DNA from: Burkholderiales bacterium
GTDB lineage: Bacteria > Pseudomonadota > Gammaproteobacteria > Burkholderiales > Usitatibacteraceae
Assembly (NCBI GenBank): GCA_017880705.1
Contig: JADGRS010000141.1
Span: forward strand, 1-7,642
Direction of reading: 5' to 3'
DNA: 7,642 nt
Both the position numbers and the translations under genes were made by a program. A model generated the notes under the pieces. It was not told where the DNA came from and made no database searches. It saw nothing but the letters and a program-made list of their open reading frames with translations. Numbering within the stretch: position 1 is the stretch's first letter; each line of letters begins with the position of its first letter. Shown piece after piece: positions 1 through 5,139 of the stretch.

Positions 1-276
1 GATCTGCCCCTCGCGCATCAGTTGCACTTCCTCGCGGCCGGGAGCGCGGACCTTGAAGATGATCTCGGCGCCGGACCAGATCGCCGCGGCATCGGGGACG
101 ACTCTGGCGCCCGCAGCCACGTAGGCCTCGTCGCCGATGCTCGCCGCCTCGCCCGCGCCCGATTGGACGATGACGCCGAAGCCGAGCTTCGCGAGCTTCC
201 CGACGACCTCGGGCACCGTCGCGACGCGTTTCTCCCCCGGGAAGGTCTCCTTCGGAACGCCGATTACCTGTGCCAT
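1..276 (-). CDS. pntA: NAD(P) transhydrogenase subunit alpha, N-terminal part (partial, runs off left edge)
   Basis: Only the first 92 codons are present, read from ATG at 276-274. The protein opens MAQVIGVPKETFPGEKRVAT, followed by VPEVVGKLAKLGF and QSGAGEAASIGDEAYVAAGA (about residues 38-57). This is the pattern of the alanine dehydrogenase / transhydrogenase N-terminal domain. The GEKRVATVPE and SGAGEAASIGD forms resemble transhydrogenase alpha chains (PntA/PntAA) more than alanine dehydrogenase, which usually has RVGLTP here. By family knowledge, the enzyme couples hydride transfer between NADH and NADP+ to proton movement across the inner membrane, supplying NADPH. In the PntAA form, this subunit is the soluble NAD(H)-binding part. 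The window cannot show whether the gene is the short PntAA form or the fused PntA. The leader before the ATG has only a weak ribosome site (GAGCGAGG). It is divergent from the TAXI gene at 377. Confidence 0.85.
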   Translation of the reverse strand, partial: MAQVIGVPKETFPGEKRVATVPEVVGKLAKLGFGVIVQSGAGEAASIGDEAYVAAGARVVPDAAAIWSGAEIIFKVRAPGREEVQLMREGQI

Positions 277-376
277 GCGCGGCCTCGCTCTTTGAAGTCG
301 GACGATTCTACTGTCCTTCGCCCCATCGGGTATTCTTGAACGGGTCGTCAATAACATCCGGGAGGAGAAACTCACC
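277..376. promoter_or_regulatory. Divergent intergenic region between pntA and the TAXI gene
   Basis: This 100-bp spacer must hold the start signals of both divergent genes. On the minus strand a TAGAAT hexamer (+ strand 305-310) would be a reasonable -10 box for pntA, with a leader of roughly 20-25 nt, but no good -35 box sits at the proper distance. On the plus strand a strong ribosome site, GGAGGAGA (361-368), lies 8 nt before the TAXI ATG. I could not find a convincing plus-strand sigma70 promoter. The promoter call is weak; the ribosome site is clear. Confidence 0.4.
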
Positions 377-1354
377 ATGAGGCGCTTCATCGCGGTGCTC
401 ATCGCCGTCATCGCCGCAGTGGGTTTCACGACCGCCGGCGCGCAGGACAAGAAGACCACCCGCATCTCCATCGGCACCGGAGGCACGGGTGGCGTCTACT
501 ACCCGCTCGGCGGAGGCCTCGCCGCGATGCTGTCGAAATACGTTCCGGGCGTGGAAGCCACCGCCGAGGTCACCGCGGGCTCGATCGCCAACCTGCAGCT
601 GATCGGCGGCGGCAAGTCGGAGGTCGGCTTCACGATGGCGGACGCGGCGTGGGATGCCGTCAACGGATTCGACAAGTTCACCGGCCACAAGGTGGCGCTT
701 CGCACGCTCGTCGTCTTCTATCCCAACCGGATGCACGTCGTCACCGTCGAGGGCAGCGGCATCAACACGATGAAGGACCTGAAGGGCAAGCGCGTCTCGA
801 CGGGCGCGCCGGTGAGCGGCACCGAGGTGACGGCGATGCGCCTCATCGAGGCCTTCGGCATGGATCCCAACAAGGACATGACGCGCGAGCGCCTTTCGGT
901 GGCCGAGAGCGTCTCCGCGCTGAAGGACGGCAAGATCGACGCGCTCTTCTGGGTTGGAGGCGTGCCGACACCCTCGATCACCGACCTCGCGGCGACGCCG
1001 GGGAAGACCATCAAGCTCATCGACCACGGCGACGGCGCGGAGAACATGCGCAAGAAGTTCGGCCCGATCTACGTGAAGAACAAGATCCTCGCGAACGCCT
1101 ATCCCGGCGAGACGCGGGATACCACCAACATCGACGTGTGGAACCTGCTGGTCGTGCCGGCGGACGCCGACGAGAACCTCGTCTACCAGATCACCAAGAT
1201 GATGTTCGAGAAGAAGGACGAGCTGGTGAGGGTGCACAAGGACGCCAGCTTCCTCGAGCTCGCCAACCAGGCGACGGGGGCCTCCCCGATCCCCTTCCAT
1301 CCGGGCGCGGCGCGCTACCTGAAGGAGCGGGGCATCACCGTGAACGTGAAATAG
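377..1354 (+). CDS. TAXI-family TRAP transporter solute-binding protein
   Basis: The 325-residue product is a periplasmic substrate-binding protein of the TAXI (TRAP-associated extracytoplasmic immunogenic) family. A signal peptide is evident: MRR, a hydrophobic core at about 4-19, and a likely cleavage after AGA at residue 22. The mature chain starts with the family hallmark IGTGGTGGVYYPLGGGLA (32-49). It continues with TAGSIANLQLIGGGKSEVGF (66-85), a GINTMKDLKGKRVSTGAP segment (128-145) and SGTE (147-150), and ends with PFHPGAARYLKERG (306-319). Length is normal for the family. ATG 377 is preceded by GGAGGAGA. In the family, such proteins deliver organic acids or amino acids to a fused TRAP membrane subunit. 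No membrane gene lies next to this one, and a terminator follows 28 bp after the stop, so it appears to be transcribed alone. Its substrate cannot be read from the sequence. Confidence 0.93.
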   Translation: MRRFIAVLIAVIAAVGFTTAGAQDKKTTRISIGTGGTGGVYYPLGGGLAAMLSKYVPGVEATAEVTAGSIANLQLIGGGKSEVGFTMADAAWDAVNGFDKFTGHKVALRTLVVFYPNRMHVVTVEGSGINTMKDLKGKRVSTGAPVSGTEVTAMRLIEAFGMDPNKDMTRERLSVAESVSALKDGKIDALFWVGGVPTPSITDLAATPGKTIKLIDHGDGAENMRKKFGPIYVKNKILANAYPGETRDTTNIDVWNLLVVPADADENLVYQITKMMFEKKDELVRVHKDASFLELANQATGASPIPFHPGAARYLKERGITVNVK

Positions 1355-1380
1355 CGTCCGGGAGGCTCTCCGGAAGGCCG

Positions 1381-1406
1381 AAGGCCCGCGTCCCGCGGGC
1401 CTTTTT
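1381..1406 (+). terminator. Intrinsic terminator of the TAXI gene
   Basis: GGCCCGCG (1383-1390) pairs perfectly with CGCGGGCC (1394-1401) around a TCC loop and is followed by TTTTT (1402-1406). Two flanking A residues (1381-1382) can extend the stem into the T run. It starts 27 bp after the TAXI stop codon and separates that gene from the phasin. Confidence 0.9.
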
Positions 1407-1456
1407 CATGGGCTAAGTGCTTGAGAAGACGGGCTTTAGGCCGCGCCTCAGGTCCA

Positions 1457-1468
1457 TGCTGCGCTGCA
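1457..1468 (+). promoter_or_regulatory. Putative PhaR operator, upstream copy
   Basis: TGCTGCGCTGCA lies 11 bp upstream of the -35 box of the phasin promoter. It matches the reverse complement of the site at 1516-1527 in 11 of 12 positions. TGC-rich sites of this kind are what the PHA-responsive repressor PhaR is known to bind in front of phasin genes, with one site near the -35 region and one at the transcription start in the well-studied betaproteobacterial case. The assignment to PhaR is inference; no phaR gene is in the window. Confidence 0.6.
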
Positions 1469-1479
1469 ACAAATATTTC

Positions 1480-1507
1480 TTGACTTCAGGGGAAAACGGC
1501 CTAGAAT
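1480..1507 (+). promoter_or_regulatory. Sigma70-type promoter of the phasin gene
   Basis: The -35 box TTGACT (1480-1485) and the -10 box TAGAAT (1502-1507) are each one mismatch from consensus and 16 bp apart. Transcription would start near 1514, giving a leader of about 52 nt before the phasin ATG. An A/T-rich AACAAATATTT stretch (1469-1479 region) lies just upstream and stands out in this G+C-rich sequence. It is the best-formed promoter in the window, in keeping with the high expression typical of phasins. Confidence 0.8.
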
Positions 1508-1515
1508 GGCTATTG

Positions 1516-1527
1516 TGCAGTGCAGCA
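1516..1527 (-). promoter_or_regulatory. Putative PhaR operator, copy at the transcription start
   Basis: TGCAGTGCAGCA on the plus strand reads TGCTGCACTGCA on the minus strand, nearly identical to the upstream copy at 1457-1468. It begins 8 bp after the -10 box, so it covers the likely +1 region. A bound repressor here would block RNA polymerase. The two copies are in opposite orientation, with centres 59 bp apart. Confidence 0.6.
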
Positions 1528-1565
1528 AAAGAGTGACCACCCAAATTCTCAGGAAAGGAAACATC

Positions 1566-2111
1566 ATGTTCAAGATCGATCAATTCAGCGCCGCTAACGA
1601 AGCCGCCATCAACCAGTTCACGTATTTCGCGCAGCTGTCGCTCGCGAACGTCGAGCGCTTCGCCGAGCTCTCCCTGGGCGCCGCCCGCGATTCCGTCGAG
1701 CAAGCCACCGCGCATGCCCAGTCCCTCGCCGGCGCGAAAGACGTGCAGGAAGTCATCGCCCTCAACTCCGCCGCGCTCGAGCCGGTCATGAAGCGCGCGT
1801 ACGCCTACTCGCGCACCGCCTACGACAGCGCCGCCGAGACCAACAACGAAGTGAAGCGCGCGATCGAGAAGCAGACGGCCGAGTTCAACCGCGCCGCCGT
1901 GGCCGCCCTCGAGGAAGCGTTCAAGTACGCCCCGTCCGGTTCGGAAGGCGTGGTCGACAACGTGAAGACCGCGATCGCCGCCGCGCAGAGCGCCTACAAC
2001 AACATCGCGTCGATCAACAAGCAGATCTATGACACGGTCGAGAAGACCGACGATCAGAACGTCGCGACCGTGGAGTCCGCGACGTCGAAAGCGAAAGCGA
2101 AGAAGCGCTAG
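1566..2111 (+). CDS. phaP: Phasin family protein (PHA granule-associated)
   Basis: The 181-residue product has the form of a betaproteobacterial PhaP: a start MFKIDQFSAANEAAINQFTY, then SLANVERFAELSLGAARDSV (25-44), an Ala/Gln/Glu-rich and almost wholly helical body, and a basic tail SKAKAKKR. There is no signal peptide or membrane segment. In the family, phasins coat polyhydroxyalkanoate granules in the cytoplasm and control their number and size. Here the amphipathic helices are predicted from composition only. ATG 1566 is chosen because the ribosome site AGGAAAGGAA (1551-1560) lies 5 nt before it. An in-frame ATG at 1506 falls inside the -10 box and adds a non-phasin extension. The gene has its own promoter, flanked by two operator-like motifs, and its own terminator, so it is a single-gene unit. 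No PHA synthase or depolymerase is nearby. Confidence 0.93.
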   Translation: MFKIDQFSAANEAAINQFTYFAQLSLANVERFAELSLGAARDSVEQATAHAQSLAGAKDVQEVIALNSAALEPVMKRAYAYSRTAYDSAAETNNEVKRAIEKQTAEFNRAAVAALEEAFKYAPSGSEGVVDNVKTAIAAAQSAYNNIASINKQIYDTVEKTDDQNVATVESATSKAKAKKR

Positions 2112-2170
2112 GCGACATCGGGCCGCGGGGTCGTCGGGGGCTCACGTTTTTCCCAAGTCGTATTGGATGG

Positions 2171-2198
2171 CCCTCGGAATTTTCCGGGGGTTTTTTTT
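2171..2198 (+). terminator. Intrinsic terminator of the phasin gene
   Basis: CCCTCGGAA (2171-2179) pairs with TTCCGGGGG (2182-2190), nine pairs including one T-G wobble; in practice the innermost A-T pairs open to leave a small loop. The stem is followed by eight T residues (2191-2198). It lies 59 bp after the phasin stop. It works only in the plus direction; read from cca it has A residues, not T. Confidence 0.88.
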
Positions 2199-2213
2199 CG
2201 CCCGGCTGGGTTA

Positions 2214-2376
2214 TCAAGACGATCACACGGAGAACACCGAGGTCCACGGAGCACACGGAGAACTGCAACTGCCGGATAGCAGCGCGCGGATCGATCCTTG
2301 GCCACGAATTTCACGCTGAGAAGCCCTTTCCGTGGATCTCTGTGGAATCTCCGTGTTCTCCGTGCGATCGTCTTGA
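2214..2376. repeat. Inverted-repeat element with CACGGAG-type units
   Basis: The left arm 2214-2241 pairs with the right arm 2349-2376 in 26 of 28 positions (mismatches at 2225/2365 and 2238/2352); the 2242/2348 position just outside could form a G-T wobble. With one-base gaps, similarity continues inward to about 2262 and 2327. Each arm starts TCAAGACGATC and is then built of 9-10 base units: CACGGAGAA, CACCGAGGTC, CACGGAGCA, CACGGAGAA. The spacer (2263-2326) contains the palindrome GGATCGATCC (2288-2297) and CCACGAATTTCACG (2302-2315). It fills the gap between the convergent phasin and cca genes. No ORF of note or obvious target-site duplication is seen. It resembles dispersed intergenic repeats or a MITE-like element; as RNA it would form a long hairpin on either strand, possibly helping to end cca transcription, 22 bp past the cca stop. 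Confidence 0.75.
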
Positions 2377-2398
2377 GAAGCGCCTTGCGAGAAGGGAC

Positions 2399-3508
2399 TC
2401 AGTTCCCGGTTGCGGGCTGGAGGGACGCGATGGCGACGAGGCGTGCGCGCCGAAGGGCTCCGGGAATGTCGCCGGGATTGTCGCGCGCGATATTCGCGGC
2501 ATCCACGCCGCGCGCCGCTTCCAGCGCTCGCTTCAGCCGCGCGCGCGGCGCGAACGACTCCGGCGGGGCGTCGCACTCGGCGGTCTCGAGCAGCCGGTCG
2601 AGACGCTCGGGCCTGCGAAATGCGTCGGCCCGCTCGAGCAGCGACAGCGTCGATTCGGCGTCGAGGTCGCGCCGCCCGATCTCCTCGCGCTCGCAGGCCG
2701 CGAGACGCGCAAGCTCGCGGCAATCGCCCGGCGCATTGATCCGCTCGACGAGCGCAGCGAGCTCCGCGGGCGCAAGCTCGATCGCGAGGGACGCGAAGCG
2801 CACCGCGAGCGCATGGCCGCCCGCCGCGGCGCAATCGAGGCGGCGCGCGAGATTCTCGGGCGCGCCGGGGCGCGTCAACGAGCGGTCGAGCTCCGGAAGG
2901 ATGCGCGCCAGGGCGCCGCATTCGCGAAGCACGGCGATCATTCGCGAGGGAATCTTCTCCATGAGCCCGCGGGAGAGCTCCTGCCACACGCGTTCGGGAA
3001 CGAGCGCGTCCGCCTCGCCCGACCGCACCATTTCCCGCATGAGCGCCATCGTCTCGGGCGCGATCGCGAAGGCGAAGCGCGCGGCGAACCGCGCGACGCG
3101 CAGGATGCGCACCGGGTCCTCGGCGAACGCCGGGCTCACATGGCGCAGCACGCCGGCGCGAAGGTCGCGCTCGCCGCCATAGGGATCGACGAGCGCGCCG
3201 TCCTCACCGCGCGCCATGGCGTTGATGGTGAGGTCGCGGCGGCGAAGGTCTTCCTCGAGCGTGACGCCCGGATCCGCGTGGAAGACGAAGCCCCGGTAGC
3301 CGGGCGCCGTCTTGCGCTCGGTGCGGGCGAGCGCGTATTCCTCGTGTGTCTCGGGGTGCAGAAACACGGGAAAGTCCGCGCCGACGGCGCGAAAGCCGCG
3401 CTTCGCCATCTCCGCGGGATCGGCGCCGACCACGACGTGATCGCGATCCTGCACGGCGATGCCGAGCAACTCGTCGCGAACCGAGCCGCCGACGGAGTAG
3501 ATCTTCAT
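2399..3508 (-). CDS. cca: CCA tRNA nucleotidyltransferase lacking HD-domain motifs
   Basis: The 369-residue protein matches class II bacterial CCA-adding enzymes, which build or repair the 3' CCA end of tRNAs using CTP and ATP. Visible motifs are GGSVRDELLG (7-16), the metal-binding DRD pair D21/D23 in DRDHVVVG, HPETHEEYALARTERKT (51-67), RRDLTINAMA (90-99), and EDPVRILRVARFAARFAF (130-147) of the neck. The nucleotidyltransferase half looks intact. The C-terminal half differs from E. coli Cca (412 residues): the HP.ID.G.H and HDLGKG segments of the HD phosphohydrolase domain are absent, and FASLA (238-242) runs directly into a helical region. So CCA addition is expected, but not the 2',3'-cyclic phosphodiesterase or phosphatase activities. 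ATG 3508 starts 12 bp after the GST stop with a poor ribosome site, suggesting coupled translation. It is the last gene of the operon. HD-less Cca proteins are known. Confidence 0.93.
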   Translation of the reverse strand: MKIYSVGGSVRDELLGIAVQDRDHVVVGADPAEMAKRGFRAVGADFPVFLHPETHEEYALARTERKTAPGYRGFVFHADPGVTLEEDLRRRDLTINAMARGEDGALVDPYGGERDLRAGVLRHVSPAFAEDPVRILRVARFAARFAFAIAPETMALMREMVRSGEADALVPERVWQELSRGLMEKIPSRMIAVLRECGALARILPELDRSLTRPGAPENLARRLDCAAAGGHALAVRFASLAIELAPAELAALVERINAPGDCRELARLAACEREEIGRRDLDAESTLSLLERADAFRRPERLDRLLETAECDAPPESFAPRARLKRALEAARGVDAANIARDNPGDIPGALRRARLVAIASLQPATGN

Positions 3509-3520
3509 TCGCTATGGGAG

Positions 3521-4186
3521 CTACGCGGTTGCGTAGGGCTCGTCGTCGGCGACGAACTCCTTCTCCTTCAGCGCGTCGTCGATCCACGCGCGCACGCCCG
3601 CGCAGGCGAGCATCGCTTCGCAGTAGCGGGCGGATTCCGCCTCGAGCTTCACCGCGTAGGTCTTGAAGCGCATCACCACGGGCGCGTACATGGCATCGGC
3701 CGCGCCGAACGCGCCGAAGAGAAACGGGCCCCCGGCGCCGAAGCGCCGCCGCGCCTCGCCCCACAGGCGCTCGATGCGCGCGATGTTCGCCTGGACCTCG
3801 GCGCTCATGCCCTTGCCCGGGTGCGAGGCGCGGATGTTCATCGGCATTTTCGCGCGCAGGTCGCGGAACCCCGAGTGCATCTCGGCGGAAATGGAGCGTG
3901 CGAAGGCGCGCGCCACGGCGTCGCGCGGCCACACGTCCTTCTCCGGGTGCCACTCGTGCAGCGTCTCCATGATGGCGAGCGTGTCCCACACCGATTGCTC
4001 GCCGCTCCACAGCACCGGCACCAGGCGCGACGGCGACCAGCGCTCGATCTCGGCGTCCCATTCGCCGGAGTGGAAGGGCAGCCGCTTCTCGTCGAACGCG
4101 ATCCCGAGCTGCCTCATGAGCACCCACGGGCGCATCGACCAGGACGAGTAGTTCTTGTTGCCGATCACGAGCGTGCAGCCGGCCAT
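3521..4186 (-). CDS. Glutathione S-transferase family protein
   Basis: The 221-residue protein has a thioredoxin-like N-terminal domain starting LVIGNKNYSSWSMRPW (6-21), a pattern typical of a bacterial GST subgroup in which a serine in the NYSSWS stretch is the probable catalytic residue. RLVPVL (54-59) carries the cis-proline that holds glutathione, and WDTLAIMETL (67-76) takes the place of the usual ES-A-I motif, with Asp for Glu. The helical C-terminal domain includes GPFLFGAFGAADAMYAPVV (153-171), where the N-capping D of helix 6 is present. There is no signal peptide, so it is cytoplasmic. It could be a detoxifying transferase or a glutathione-dependent reductase; the substrate is unknown. 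Its ribosome site AGGAAGG lies inside the last codons of the preceding gene, whose stop ends 4 bp before this ATG, so translation is probably coupled. Confidence 0.92.
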   Translation of the reverse strand: MAGCTLVIGNKNYSSWSMRPWVLMRQLGIAFDEKRLPFHSGEWDAEIERWSPSRLVPVLWSGEQSVWDTLAIMETLHEWHPEKDVWPRDAVARAFARSISAEMHSGFRDLRAKMPMNIRASHPGKGMSAEVQANIARIERLWGEARRRFGAGGPFLFGAFGAADAMYAPVVMRFKTYAVKLEAESARYCEAMLACAGVRAWIDDALKEKEFVADDEPYATA

Positions 4187-4190
4187 GGCC

Positions 4191-5138
4191 TCACCTTCCT
4201 GCGTAGTTGCGGAACTGTTGGTAGCGGGCGCGCACCCCCGCGCCCGCGAGGTATTCGGCGGCCACCGACTCCATCGGCGAGGGCTCGAAGCCGAACACCG
4301 CCGGAAAGGGCCCCCTACAGACGTTGTCGACGCTCATCGAGCGCAGGTTGTCGCGCGTGAGGAGCTTGCCCGGAAGGTGCTCGAACACGAACGCCTGCAA
4401 CGCCGCGAGCGAATCGGGCAGCGCGACGATGCGGGGCTTGCGCCCCGCGATCGCCGCCACCAGGCGAACCGTCTCCTCGAGCGTGCAGGCGCGCGCGCCG
4501 CACAGCTCGTAGGTCTGGCCCGACGTTCGCGCGTCGCCGAGCGCCGCGACGAAGCAGCGCGCGACGTCCTCCACCCAGATCGGCTTGAAGCGCGCGCGCG
4601 CGCCGCCGAGGGGGATCACCGGAAAGATCCGCACGAGCCGCGCGAAGAGATTCAGGAAGCGGTCATGCTCGCCGAAGATGACCGACGGCCGGAAGATCGT
4701 GAACGAGAGCGCCGCCCCGGCCTCGCGCAGCGCCGCCTCGCCCTTCGCCTTCGAGCGAAGGTACGCGCTCGGCCCATCGGCCGCCGCGCCCAGGGCGCTC
4801 ATGTGAAGCACGCGGCGCACGCCCGCTACGCCGCAGGCTCGCGCGATCTTGCGCGGCAGCTCCGCATGCACCGACTCGAACGTCGCGCCGCGGCGCTCGT
4901 GGAGGATTCCCGCGAGATTGACGGCCGCGTCCATGTTCTCGAGGCATCGCCCGAGCGACTCCTCGTCGTTGGGATCGGCCACGACCGTCTCGAGCGTGGG
5001 CAGCACGAGCAGCGGGCGCGCGCGCGGCGCGCTTCGCGTGACCACGCGCACGCGCAGGCCCCGCGCGCACGCCTGCTCGGCGATGGAGCGGCCCACGAAC
5101 CCGGTGCCGCCGATGATGCAAAGGCTCTCGATATCCAT
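4191..5138 (-). CDS. NAD(P)-binding protein of the complex I NDUFA9-like / atypical SDR family
   Basis: The 315-residue product is an extended or atypical short-chain dehydrogenase. It opens with a Rossmann nucleotide-binding loop GGTGFVG (10-16), followed by VVADPNDEESL (52-62) and AAVNLAGIL (71-79). The active-site region has SALG (114-117) and YLRSK (126-130), the Y-x3-K pair. RPSVIFGEHDRFLN (150-163) is typical of the NDUFA9-like group. The C-terminal half (about 215-300) fits the substrate or partner domain. Bacterial members are named after the mitochondrial complex I accessory subunit they resemble, but their function is mostly unproven; some may be oxidoreductases or quinone-related proteins. 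There is no signal peptide. The ATG comes one base after the slt stop (TGA-C-ATG) with no good ribosome site of its own, a strong sign of translational coupling. I would not assign a reaction. Confidence 0.88.
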   Translation of the reverse strand: MDIESLCIIGGTGFVGRSIAEQACARGLRVRVVTRSAPRARPLLVLPTLETVVADPNDEESLGRCLENMDAAVNLAGILHERRGATFESVHAELPRKIARACGVAGVRRVLHMSALGAAADGPSAYLRSKAKGEAALREAGAALSFTIFRPSVIFGEHDRFLNLFARLVRIFPVIPLGGARARFKPIWVEDVARCFVAALGDARTSGQTYELCGARACTLEETVRLVAAIAGRKPRIVALPDSLAALQAFVFEHLPGKLLTRDNLRSMSVDNVCRGPFPAVFGFEPSPMESVAAEYLAGAGVRARYQQFRNYAGR

Positions 5139-5139
5139 G

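Noticed and set aside
22..339. 105-codon plus-strand frame over the pntA start
   Set aside because: The minus strand encodes a clear transhydrogenase N-terminus; the plus frame has no recognisable features.
308..1300. 330-codon open frame on the minus strand opposite the TAXI gene
   Set aside because: It is antisense to a well-supported binding protein and has a low-complexity Asp/Arg/His-rich sequence.
1506..1565. Longer phasin start at the ATG at 1506
   Set aside because: This ATG overlaps the -10 box and would lie upstream of the likely transcription start; the ATG at 1566 has a proper ribosome site and gives the normal phasin N-terminus.
2214..2376. CRISPR-like array in the CACGGAG repeats
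   Set aside because: Units are 9-10 bases and contiguous with no unique spacers, and the two arms are inverted; no cas genes are present.
2342..4360. 672-codon open frame on the plus strand opposite cca and GST
   Set aside because: It is antisense to two clearly recognised genes, is dominated by Arg/Ala/His/Gly, and has no family motif; long antisense frames are expected in G+C-rich coding DNA.
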